A stretch of DNA of 6,469 nucleotides, taken from NCBI GenBank assembly GCA_027293245.1, contig JAPUFZ010000016.1, forward strand, positions 1 to 6,469, given 5' to 3'. The notes under the pieces are model-generated. The model did no database searches. It had not been told where the DNA came from and saw nothing but the letters and a program-made list of their open reading frames with translations. This document shows, piece after piece, positions 1 to 5,802 of the stretch (positions within the stretch are counted from its first letter, which is position 1; each line of letters opens with the position of its first letter). This DNA is from Gammaproteobacteria bacterium. Its GTDB lineage: Bacteria > Pseudomonadota > Gammaproteobacteria > GCA-001735895. Both the position numbers and the translations under genes were made by a program.

Positions 1-640
1 ACATACTGACCAGGCCCAACGGCGATAGTCGAAACAATTCACCCAGACTGATTTTGACCGACTCTCGAAACGCCGGTGGAGAGCCGGCAGATAACAAGAA
101 GGGCACGACCGCGATAGAGATTAAAACCGAGGTCCGGATAAACAATAAATACTCACCCGGTTCTGCCAGGTTGAGTAATAATTGGACGACACCGACGCCG
201 AGATACGAAACAACCATGTAGAGTGAGAGCAGTTTACCGCGTGTTTCATTGGTGGCGCGATCGTTTAACCAGCTCTCGGCAACGATGTAGAGGCCGGCAA
301 AGCAGAAACCACTGATAAATCGCAGTGCGATCCAGATTGGCACCTGGACAAAAACGGCGTGTACCAGGATTGATGCCGAGGCTAATGCAGCCAGCGCTGC
401 GAAGACTCGAATATGGCCGACATTAGCGGTAAATTTTGGGGTGGTGATCGAGCCCAGCAAGAAGCCGACATAGAATGATGACATGATCAGGCCAGTTATA
501 GTCGTCGAAAAGCCTTCCTGGTCGGCACGCACTGCCAACAGGGTGGTCTGTAAACCATCGCCCAGCATGAGAATGCCGAAGCCAAGTAACAGCGCCCAGG
601 AAGAGAGCAGCGCCGAGCCAAATGTTGCAGGTCGGGTCAC
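1..640 (-). CDS. MFS transporter, YcaD-like (partial, C-terminus beyond window)
   Basis: Inner-membrane major facilitator superfamily transporter; substrate unknown. The minus-strand frame is open from a GTG at 640-638 (N-terminus VTRPATFGSALLSSWALLLG) to the window edge, about 213 residues, roughly the first half of a ~400-residue family. Visible features are a first hydrophobic helix followed by GDGLQTTLLAVRADQEGFS, a second helix FYVGFLLGS, a helix with RFISGFCFAGLYIVAESWLN, and then the loop ATNETRGKLLSLYMV, typical of YcaD-like members; about six membrane spans are present. An in-frame TAA lies three codons before the GTG, so no longer start is possible in this frame. The GTG has no clear Shine-Dalgarno of its own; it overlaps the stop of a 12-codon ORF that does. 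It lies downstream of the oxygenase gene on the same strand and is probably co-transcribed with it, suggesting uptake or export of that enzyme's substrate or product (inference). Confidence 0.88.
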   Translation of the reverse strand, partial: MTRPATFGSALLSSWALLLGFGILMLGDGLQTTLLAVRADQEGFSTTITGLIMSSFYVGFLLGSITTPKFTANVGHIRVFAALAALASASILVHAVFVQVPIWIALRFISGFCFAGLYIVAESWLNDRATNETRGKLLSLYMVVSYLGVGVVQLLLNLAEPGEYLLFIRTSVLISIAVVPFLLSAGSPPAFRESVKISLGELFRLSPLGLVSM

Positions 641-675
641 CTGAGTTTAAGCCGATGGCTTTGCAACGCACTCAT
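637..675 (-). other. 12-codon mini-ORF coupling oxygenase to transporter
   Basis: A short minus-strand ORF encodes MSALQSHRLKLR. Its ATG (675-673) overlaps the oxygenase stop as ATGA, and its TGA (639-637) overlaps the transporter GTG start as GTGA. A GAGG lies 7 bases before its ATG, whereas the transporter GTG has no obvious Shine-Dalgarno. The arrangement suggests termination-reinitiation coupling, with the mini-ORF delivering ribosomes to the transporter start. The alternative is that 675 is the ancestral transporter start and a small indel has separated it from the rest; homologue N-termini would decide. Whether the peptide itself has any role cannot be told. Confidence 0.45.
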
Positions 676-1508
676 GTTCTAGCCTCGCTTTCATTTCCGC
701 TACGGCCCCAGAATAATTTACGTACTGTTTCGCTGTTTTTCAGGTCCTTTTGTTCGGCAAAGCACAGAACGGGTACCAGGCGGGGACGTTTACCCTTGAC
801 CCGGGTTACCCGGTGTAGGGTTTGATTGCCACCGAAAATCAACAGCGTGCCGGTACTAAACGGCAGTTCAATCACCTGGCTTCGGTCGCCATCCAGCACC
901 CTGGTAACGATTTTCTTTTCATCGGCGTTGCCACGAATCTGCGGGACGTACTCGAATGCACCACCGGCCTCAGGCGCCTGCAGCTTCAGCGTTACGGTAA
1001 ATTCAGACTCGTCAAAATGCCAGCCGTGTTGACCGCCTTCGACGAACACATTGATTGAGCAGGCGCCGAGCGGATCGGCGAATCGATAGAATTCCGATTT
1101 ACCCAGTACATATCCAATAAAATCTTTGAGCGGGTCCCACTGATACAATTGGCGTAAATGTGTGTCCTCGGCAATCTGGTCGTATGGTACTGAACCTACA
1201 TAGGTTTGTTGCTGACGTCTTGCAATATCATCCGGGGGCAGAGTGGGATCATCTTCGGTGAGGTAGGCATTGTGCGTATTCTTGCAGAAATAGGCTTTTC
1301 CCGAGATCGAATTGGCTTCGTCAGTTAAAATCCGTTGTGCGTCAGTAGTAATAAAATCATTTAATATGCAAAGACCGGTTTGCAGGTACTGCTGCCGGCA
1401 CTGTCCGGCAAATTTAGCACCCTCGGCAGAGTCCAGGTCCGCAATCGGGTAGCGGGCCAGGTTTACCATTTCGGCAGCGGTGGGAGTCGCTTTATCGACA
1501 GAGCTCAT
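672..1508 (-). CDS. 2OG-Fe(II) oxygenase, HalD/BesD-related, hydroxylase-type
   Basis: A 278-residue cytosolic non-haem iron, 2-oxoglutarate-dependent oxygenase. The core shows the cupin-fold motif HGWHFDESEF (161-170) with iron ligands H164 and D166, the distal histidine H232 in LHRVT, and R241/R243 in KRPRLVPVL as candidates for binding the 2OG carboxylate. The surrounding QAPEAGGAFEYVP (177-189) and the C-terminal VRKLFWGR resemble the HalD/BesD family, known for radical halogenation of free amino acids. In those halogenases the aspartate is replaced by glycine to make room for chloride; here D166 is kept, so hydroxylation or another oxidation is more likely. Substrate is unknown; a free amino acid or small amine is a guess from the family. 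The ATG at 1508 has GGAG 7 bases upstream (1516-1519). The stop overlaps the next ORF, and the MFS transporter follows. Confidence 0.87.
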   Translation of the reverse strand: MSSVDKATPTAAEMVNLARYPIADLDSAEGAKFAGQCRQQYLQTGLCILNDFITTDAQRILTDEANSISGKAYFCKNTHNAYLTEDDPTLPPDDIARRQQQTYVGSVPYDQIAEDTHLRQLYQWDPLKDFIGYVLGKSEFYRFADPLGACSINVFVEGGQHGWHFDESEFTVTLKLQAPEAGGAFEYVPQIRGNADEKKIVTRVLDGDRSQVIELPFSTGTLLIFGGNQTLHRVTRVKGKRPRLVPVLCFAEQKDLKNSETVRKLFWGRSGNESEART

Positions 1509-1680
1509 TTTACTACTCCAGCATTAATCCAGAATGAGAATATAACTGCACCCATCGTCGAAAATCAATCTTTCATCTGTTGATAATGCACAACAGGAAA
1601 TATCCCTGGCATCGTCTCTATAGTATGCTTGTCGGGGACCCTGGCAAATAAAAAAACGTACATTCCTGAGAACAAAATCG
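1509..1680. promoter_or_regulatory. Divergent intergenic region with candidate operator
   Basis: This 172-bp gap separates the divergently transcribed oxygenase and sulfatase genes and must hold both promoters. Near its middle is an inverted repeat, CTGTTG (1577-1582) and CAACAG (1591-1596), with an 8-base spacer; its position just upstream of the minus-strand -35 is suitable for an operator. On the plus strand TATAGT (1619-1624) could be a -10 for the sulfatase, but no convincing -35 accompanies it. No regulator gene is seen next to this region. The operator reading is inference from symmetry and position. Confidence 0.35.
1539..1568 (-). promoter_or_regulatory. Putative sigma70 promoter of the oxygenase-transporter operon
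   Basis: On the minus strand a TTGATT (-35, 1568-1563) is followed after 18 bases by TATATT (-10, 1544-1539), about 30 bases upstream of the oxygenase ATG. Hexamers and spacing are close to the sigma70 consensus; no transcript evidence exists. Confidence 0.42.
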
Positions 1681-3102
1681 ATGTCCAAATTGAATGTCCT
1701 GTTCCTGTTCAGCGACGAGCATCGGCGCGATGCGCTCGGTTGCTATGGTCATGCGCTGGTGAAGACACCAAACCTCGACAGGCTGGCAGATCGTGGCACG
1801 CGTTTCTCGAATGCCTATACCCCGTCACCGATTTGCGTGCCTGCGCGTGCTTCATTGGCCGCCGGTGAATACGTGTGCAGGACCCGGTGCTGGTCTAATG
1901 CGCAGGCCTATCAGGGCGAGCCGCAAAGCTGGGGACACCGATTGCAGGCACAGGGACATAGGGTCGATTCGATTGGCAAGTTGCATTATCGAGCTAAAGA
2001 ATTCAATAACGGCTTCGACCATGAAATTTTACCGCTTTATATCCAGAATGGCCTGGGGTGGGTAAAGGGTCTGCTGCGTGACCATGAATCGGTGCTCGAT
2101 TGTTCGGGTTACGCCAGGGATATTGGGCCGGGTAATGACAGTTATACCGATTACGACCTGGGTGTTACGCGCGAGGCCTGCGACTGGTTAAGCAGCAGTC
2201 GCAATACCGATGGCGACAAACCCTGGGCGTTGTTTGTTTCCTGGCTACGCCCGCATTATCCCTTGACCTGTCCGCCAGAATTTTACCACCTGTATCCGTT
2301 AGACCAGCTCGATAGTGCGCGATTTACCGCGCCTGAACAATTACCCGGTCACCCGGTATTAAAAACCATTCGGCGTAATTTTGACTACGATCAATACTTC
2401 ACGGCAGAGACACGCCAGGTAGCCCGGGCGTCTTATTACGGACTCTGTAGTTTTCTCGACTACCAGGCAGGGCAGGTACTGGCCGCACTCGAAGCCAGCG
2501 GACAGGCGCATAATACCCTGGTTATTTACACCAGCGATCATGGTGACCACAACGGTGATCGCGGCTTATGGACCAAGATGACGCTTTACGACGAGTCTGC
2601 GGCAGTGCCAATGATTATCGCCGGGCCAGGTATTCCAGAGCATAAGCTGGTATCGACTCTGGCCTCGCTGGTCGATGTCTACCCGACCATCCTCAGCGCT
2701 GTGGGTGCGCAGGACGATGGCAAACAACGCCCTGGAATAGCCTTGCAGGCATTGGCCAATCAGGACGATTTCGATCGACCGATACTGAGTGAATACCACG
2801 ATGGGGGCTCACCGACCGGTATGTTCATGTTACGAAATGCTCGTTGGAAATACAATTATTACCCGGGATATGCGCCGGAGTTATTCGATATGCAGGAAGA
2901 TCCGAATGAGTTAATCGATCTCTCTAAATCCAGCGCACATGCCGGCATACTGGACGAGTGCTATCAGCAAATACTGACGCTGGTTGATCCGGAAGCGGCC
3001 AATACGCTTGCTGTTTCCGACCAGGCAGCCAAAATCGAGGAACTCGGTGGTATCGAGGCAATTTTGAATTCAACAGACTTTGACTTCACGCCGGTGACTT
3101 GA
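1681..3102 (+). CDS. Cysteine-type sulfatase (choline-sulfatase-like)
   Basis: A 473-residue alkaline-phosphatase-superfamily hydrolase, probably a sulfate ester hydrolase. The metal-site N-terminus VLFLFSDEHR holds D12. The maturation motif CVPARASLAAG (52-62) supplies C52, which would be converted to formylglycine, with P54 and R56; the usual Thr before the final Gly is Ala61. Other active-site residues fall in GKLHY (K100, H102), RPHYP (H192) and TSDHGDHNGDRGLWTKM (D286, H287, K299). The segment TSDHGD through LWTKMTLYDES closely resembles choline-sulfatases, but the related phosphonate monoester hydrolases share this plan, so the substrate is not settled. No signal peptide is seen, suggesting a cytoplasmic enzyme. 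Activity requires a formylglycine-generating enzyme encoded elsewhere. The chosen ATG has only a weak upstream purine run (TGAGAA). It converges on the regulator remnant with a 6-bp gap, so it is not part of the bhc operon. Confidence 0.87.
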   Translation: MSKLNVLFLFSDEHRRDALGCYGHALVKTPNLDRLADRGTRFSNAYTPSPICVPARASLAAGEYVCRTRCWSNAQAYQGEPQSWGHRLQAQGHRVDSIGKLHYRAKEFNNGFDHEILPLYIQNGLGWVKGLLRDHESVLDCSGYARDIGPGNDSYTDYDLGVTREACDWLSSSRNTDGDKPWALFVSWLRPHYPLTCPPEFYHLYPLDQLDSARFTAPEQLPGHPVLKTIRRNFDYDQYFTAETRQVARASYYGLCSFLDYQAGQVLAALEASGQAHNTLVIYTSDHGDHNGDRGLWTKMTLYDESAAVPMIIAGPGIPEHKLVSTLASLVDVYPTILSAVGAQDDGKQRPGIALQALANQDDFDRPILSEYHDGGSPTGMFMLRNARWKYNYYPGYAPELFDMQEDPNELIDLSKSSAHAGILDECYQQILTLVDPEAANTLAVSDQAAKIEELGGIEAILNSTDFDFTPVT

Positions 3103-3108
3103 ACTAGA

Positions 3109-3380
3109 CTATTTTCTCGGAAGCTTACCGCCAATTGCATTGGTCACCTGGTCGGCAGCGTGCTTCACTACCGGCCCAAGTTTGTCGACGACGACGGCAT
3201 ATCGGCCCGGATTGCCAGGTCCGTTAGTCTGATACTGCCAACCTGGGCGAGCTCTCGCAACAGCGTGAGCCCACGGTCGAGTGCCCGCACCGTGCCTGGT
3301 TTGGTATCCGTGATGATCGATCTGGGTCTGCCGCGCGGTCTTTTCTGAATGGTTTGTATCATACCCTGACTCTTTTTCAT
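3109..3380 (-). pseudogene. bhcR: IclR-family regulator remnant, internally deleted (probable bhcR)
   Basis: The minus-strand ATG at 3380 opens a frame starting MKKSQGMIQTIQKRPRGRPR, with a basic arm and then a typical IclR helix-turn-helix start (PGTVRALDRGLTLLRELAQ, then RLTDLAIRADMPSSST to residue 66). The frame ends at TAG (3170-3168) four codons past that point. In another frame, from 3180 to a TAG at 3109, follows LGPVVKHAADQVTNAIGG and then KLPRK, which resembles the extreme C-terminus of IclR regulators. Normal members are about 250-280 residues, so roughly 180 residues, including the rest of the winged helix and all of the effector domain, are missing, with a frame change at the junction near 3180-3183. 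Divergent placement beside bhcA matches bhcR, the glyoxylate-responsive activator of the bhc operon in Paracoccus. As it stands it cannot make a functional regulator. An assembly error is the main alternative. Confidence 0.8.
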
Positions 3381-3400
3381 TACAGCCAGGTACCTGTCTG

Positions 3401-3560
3401 GTCTGTAAATAGTTAAATTTAATTTCTCTGAAAATAATTATTTATATTTTTGGAAAACAATAAAACTCGTTAAATCAATAAGTTAACTATTTAAATTATT
3501 AAATGGAAAATATTTTCAGAAAAATTGATAAATATTATAGATCATTTATATTAGATTCAA
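3401..3560. promoter_or_regulatory. AT-rich bhcA/bhcR regulatory island
   Basis: The divergent intergenic region falls to about 16% GC here (25 G/C of 160 by hand count), far below the flanking genes. It holds a perfect 12-bp palindrome GAAAATATTTTC (3506-3517), a second one AAATAATTATTT (3432-3443), and an 11-bp inverted repeat TAAATAGTTAA (3406-3416) / TTAACTATTTA (3483-3493). In Paracoccus, BhcR binds the equivalent region, so these are candidate relic or active operator sites. Such AT-rich DNA could also attract nucleoid-silencing proteins. With this base composition short palindromes arise easily; the 3506-3517 palindrome, next to the promoter, and the 11-bp repeat are the better candidates. 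Confidence 0.5.
3525..3552 (+). promoter_or_regulatory. Putative bhc operon promoter
   Basis: TTGATA (3525-3530) and TATATT (3547-3552) are separated by 16 bases, which would start transcription near 3559, about 27 bases before the bhcA ATG. The palindrome at 3506-3517 would be centred about 47 bases upstream of that start, a usual place for an activator. Prediction from sequence only; the AT-rich context lowers specificity. Confidence 0.42.
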
Positions 3561-3585
3561 CATCAATAGTGATTAAGGAAAAGCC

Positions 3586-4776
3586 ATGAGCGGCCAGAAC
3601 CCTGTCTTTATTCCAGGTCCAACCAATATTCCCGATCGCCTGCGCCAGGCGATGAACGTCCAGACATCCGATCACCGCGCGCCTGATTTTGTAAATTTTC
3701 TTTTGCCCTTGCTCGAAGACCTGAAAAAAGTGTTCAAGACCGAGAGCGGCACCGTCATTACCTTTCCGTCTAGTGGTACCGGCGGTTGGGAAGCATCGAT
3801 TACCAATACGCTTTCACCCGGGGACAAGGTGCTGGTGGCACGCTACGGTATGTTTTCGCACCGCTGGATCGACATGTGCCAGCGACTCAATCTGGATGTC
3901 GAAATCATCGATTGCGACTGGGGTAGCGGTGCGCCGGCCGATCGTTACGCTGAAGCACTGGCAGCCGATAGTGATTTTGGAATCAAGGCAGTTCTGGTAA
4001 CCCACAATGAAACCGCGACTGGTGTTAAAAGCGATATCAGTGCCGTGCGCAGGGCAATGGATGCGTCAAAACATCCCGCCATGTTATATGTTGATTGTGT
4101 CAGTTCGCTGGCCTCGATGGATTTCCGCATGGATGAGTGGGGCGTAGATCTGGCTGTTGCCGGTTCGCAAAAGGGCTTCATGCTGGCTACCGGCATGGCG
4201 GTTGTAGGGGTCAGTGAAAAGGCGCTGGCGGCCTGCGACTCGGCGACTTGCCCTCGCGTATTTTTTGATTTCGGTGACATGACCAGGGCCAACGCTGCAG
4301 GTGGATATCCCTATACTCCGCCGGTACCATTGATGAATGGCCTGCGTGAAAGTCTGAATATGCTGTTTGAAGAAGGCCTGGATAATGTTTTCGCACGGCA
4401 CTTCCGTATCGCCGAAGGTATACGCGAGGCAGTCCGGGCCTGGGGCCTGAGCCTCTGTGCGGTGTCTCCCGAGCTCTATTCCGATACCGTCAGTGCGATC
4501 TATGTGCCTGAAGGGTTCGATAGCGACGCGCTTATCAACCATGCCTTTGATAAATACCGGGTTTCCTTCGGTGTTGGCCTGGGTGCAATGGCAGGCAGGG
4601 CATTTCGTATCGGGCACCTCGGAGCCATGACCAATGTCATGGCATTGTCGGGTATTGCCGCGATCGAGATGGCGATGAAAGATCTCGACTATCCGATTGA
4701 ACTCGGCTCGGGAGTCTCGGCTGCACAGGAGTACTATCGTAATACCGGCAGCATTGCTCAATCGCAAGCTGCCTGA
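3586..4776 (+). CDS. bhcA: Aspartate-glyoxylate aminotransferase BhcA
   Basis: A 396-residue cytosolic PLP enzyme of the class V, alanine-glyoxylate/serine-glyoxylate aminotransferase fold. In the beta-hydroxyaspartate cycle it transfers the amino group of L-aspartate to glyoxylate, yielding oxaloacetate and glycine. The N-terminus has the family's substrate-loop sequence FIPGPTNIPDRLRQAM. The PLP phosphate region is PSSGTGGWEA (61-70), D170 in LYVDCVSSLASMD should contact the pyridine nitrogen, and K196 in GSQKGFM is the Schiff-base lysine. A conserved-looking end, FRIGHLGAM, is also present. Length matches the family. The ATG at 3586 has AAGGA 4-8 bases upstream (within GATTAAGGAAAAGCC). 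On sequence alone a serine-glyoxylate aminotransferase would be possible; the adjacent bhcB and bhcC make BhcA the better call. First gene of the operon. Confidence 0.9.
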   Translation: MSGQNPVFIPGPTNIPDRLRQAMNVQTSDHRAPDFVNFLLPLLEDLKKVFKTESGTVITFPSSGTGGWEASITNTLSPGDKVLVARYGMFSHRWIDMCQRLNLDVEIIDCDWGSGAPADRYAEALAADSDFGIKAVLVTHNETATGVKSDISAVRRAMDASKHPAMLYVDCVSSLASMDFRMDEWGVDLAVAGSQKGFMLATGMAVVGVSEKALAACDSATCPRVFFDFGDMTRANAAGGYPYTPPVPLMNGLRESLNMLFEEGLDNVFARHFRIAEGIREAVRAWGLSLCAVSPELYSDTVSAIYVPEGFDSDALINHAFDKYRVSFGVGLGAMAGRAFRIGHLGAMTNVMALSGIAAIEMAMKDLDYPIELGSGVSAAQEYYRNTGSIAQSQAA

Positions 4777-4786
4777 GGGGAGAGTC

Positions 4787-4810
4787 ATGCCTAAAACCAA
4801 ACCATTGTAA
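4787..4810 (+). other. In-frame 7-codon leader ORF ahead of bhcB
   Basis: ATG at 4787 encodes MPKTKPL and ends in TAA (4808-4810); the annotated bhcB ATG follows three bases later in the same frame. A strong Shine-Dalgarno stretch (GAGGGGAGAG, 4775-4784) serves this ATG, while nothing comparable precedes 4814. Either ribosomes translate the leader and reinitiate at 4814, or 4787 was the original bhcB start and the TAA is a later nonsense change. The peptide's own function, if any, is unknown. Confidence 0.45.
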
Positions 4811-4813
4811 ACC

Positions 4814-5761
4814 ATGTCCAATACCAACCAGTTATACATCCCGACCTTCGAGGATGTGAAAGCAGCACACCAGCGCATCGCGCCTTATATTCATCGCACG
4901 CCGGTATTGACCTCGAGCTATTTCGATAGTCTTTGCGGGGCAGAACTGTTTTTCAAATGCGAAAACTTCCAGAAAGCAGGTGCTTTTAAAGTACGCGGCG
5001 CCTGCAATGCGGTATTTGGCCTGTCGGATGAAAAGGCGGCAAAGGGTGTCGCAACTCATTCATCGGGAAATCACGCATTATCTCTGAGTTATGCCGCGGG
5101 ACGTCGGGGTATCAAGGCTACCGTGGTGATGCCACGCACCGCACCCGAGGCGAAGAAGGCAGCTGTGCGGGGTTATGGTGGCGAGGTACTCGAGTGTGAA
5201 CCCTCGACAACCGCACGCGAGGAAATGCTGGAACAATTAGTAGCCAGAACCGGCGCTGATTTTGTCCATCCCTATAATGACCATCGGGTTATCGCCGGGC
5301 AGGGTACCTGCTCACTCGAACTTTACCAGGAAATTGAGGCGCTCGATGCAGTAGTCGCGCCAATCGGTGGTGGCGGTATGATTTCGGGCACCTGTCTGAC
5401 CCTGTCGAATGTTTCTCCCAGGACTGCTATTTATGCGGCAGAGCCTAAAAATGCGGATGATGTCTATCGATCTTTTCACGCCGGTGAAATAATCGAAGAC
5501 GACTCACCGCAAACCGTTGCCGACGGCCTCAAGGTGGGTCTGCGTCCCCGCACCTGGCATTTCGTTTCAAAGTATGTAAGCGATGTTTTGCTGGCGACCG
5601 AAGCAGAAATCATCGACGCCATGTACCTGACCTGGCAACGCATGAAAATTGTTATCGAACCGAGCAGCGCCGTACCCCTGGCGACGATACTGAAAAATAA
5701 GTCGCTGTTTGAAGGCAAGCGCGTCGGTGTGATCCTGACAGGCGGCAATGTTGACCTTTAA
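4814..5761 (+). CDS. bhcB: Beta-hydroxyaspartate dehydratase BhcB
   Basis: A 315-residue fold-type II PLP enzyme of the serine racemase/threonine dehydratase family. In the cycle it removes water from (2R,3S)-beta-hydroxyaspartate to give iminosuccinate. K59 in AFKVRG is the Schiff-base lysine, SSGNHA (83-88) binds substrate, GGGGM (185-189) binds the PLP phosphate, and E210, A214 and D216 in AEPKNADD match the divalent-metal site of serine racemases. TGGNVD (309-314) completes the cofactor pocket. No regulatory ACT domain follows, unlike biosynthetic threonine deaminase. It sits 37 bp after bhcA and 41 bp before bhcC. The start lacks a Shine-Dalgarno, and the protein stops at GNVDL while the same frame continues with KLPWMNS before a TGA (5783-5785), suggesting loss of a short C-terminal tail. 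All catalytic motifs remain, so the enzyme is probably active. Confidence 0.88.
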   Translation: MSNTNQLYIPTFEDVKAAHQRIAPYIHRTPVLTSSYFDSLCGAELFFKCENFQKAGAFKVRGACNAVFGLSDEKAAKGVATHSSGNHALSLSYAAGRRGIKATVVMPRTAPEAKKAAVRGYGGEVLECEPSTTAREEMLEQLVARTGADFVHPYNDHRVIAGQGTCSLELYQEIEALDAVVAPIGGGGMISGTCLTLSNVSPRTAIYAAEPKNADDVYRSFHAGEIIEDDSPQTVADGLKVGLRPRTWHFVSKYVSDVLLATEAEIIDAMYLTWQRMKIVIEPSSAVPLATILKNKSLFEGKRVGVILTGGNVDL

Positions 5762-5785
5762 AAACTTCCCTGGATGAATTCCTGA
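5762..5785 (+). other. Read-through remnant of the bhcB C-terminus
   Basis: Directly after the bhcB TAA the same frame encodes KLPWMNS and ends in TGA. I recall family members ending GNVDL(D/E)KLPW, so the TAA occupies the place of an acidic residue; a single G-to-T change in a GAA codon would explain it. The recalled ending is from memory, not from an alignment. A sequencing error at 5759 would restore the longer protein. Confidence 0.5.
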
Positions 5786-5802
5786 AATAACCGGAGCAAA
5801 CC

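Noticed and set aside
423..671. 82-codon minus-strand frame starting at GTG 671
   Set aside because: It overlaps the transporter in another frame; the frame starting at GTG 640 gives continuous MFS sequence to the window edge, while this one gives none.
3061..3125. Intrinsic terminator between the convergent sulfatase and regulator remnant
   Set aside because: No GC-rich hairpin followed by a T-run is visible; the short TATTTTCT stretch has no stem in front of it.
3168..3380. A free-standing 70-residue IclR-like small DNA-binding protein
   Set aside because: The helix-turn-helix is cut before the recognition region and wing are complete, and the C-terminal IclR tail follows in another frame. 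Deletion is the simpler reading than a designed mini-regulator.
4084..4878. 264-codon minus-strand open frame overlapping bhcA and the bhcB start
   Set aside because: It lies antisense to clearly recognisable bhcA, has no family motifs and an implausible His/Cys-rich composition. It is a shadow of the coding strand.
4808..5761. TAA recoding or programmed read-through in bhcB
   Set aside because: No recoding signal is recognised, TAA is the least leaky stop, and no other gene here shows in-frame TAA. Nonsense change or reinitiation explains the data better.
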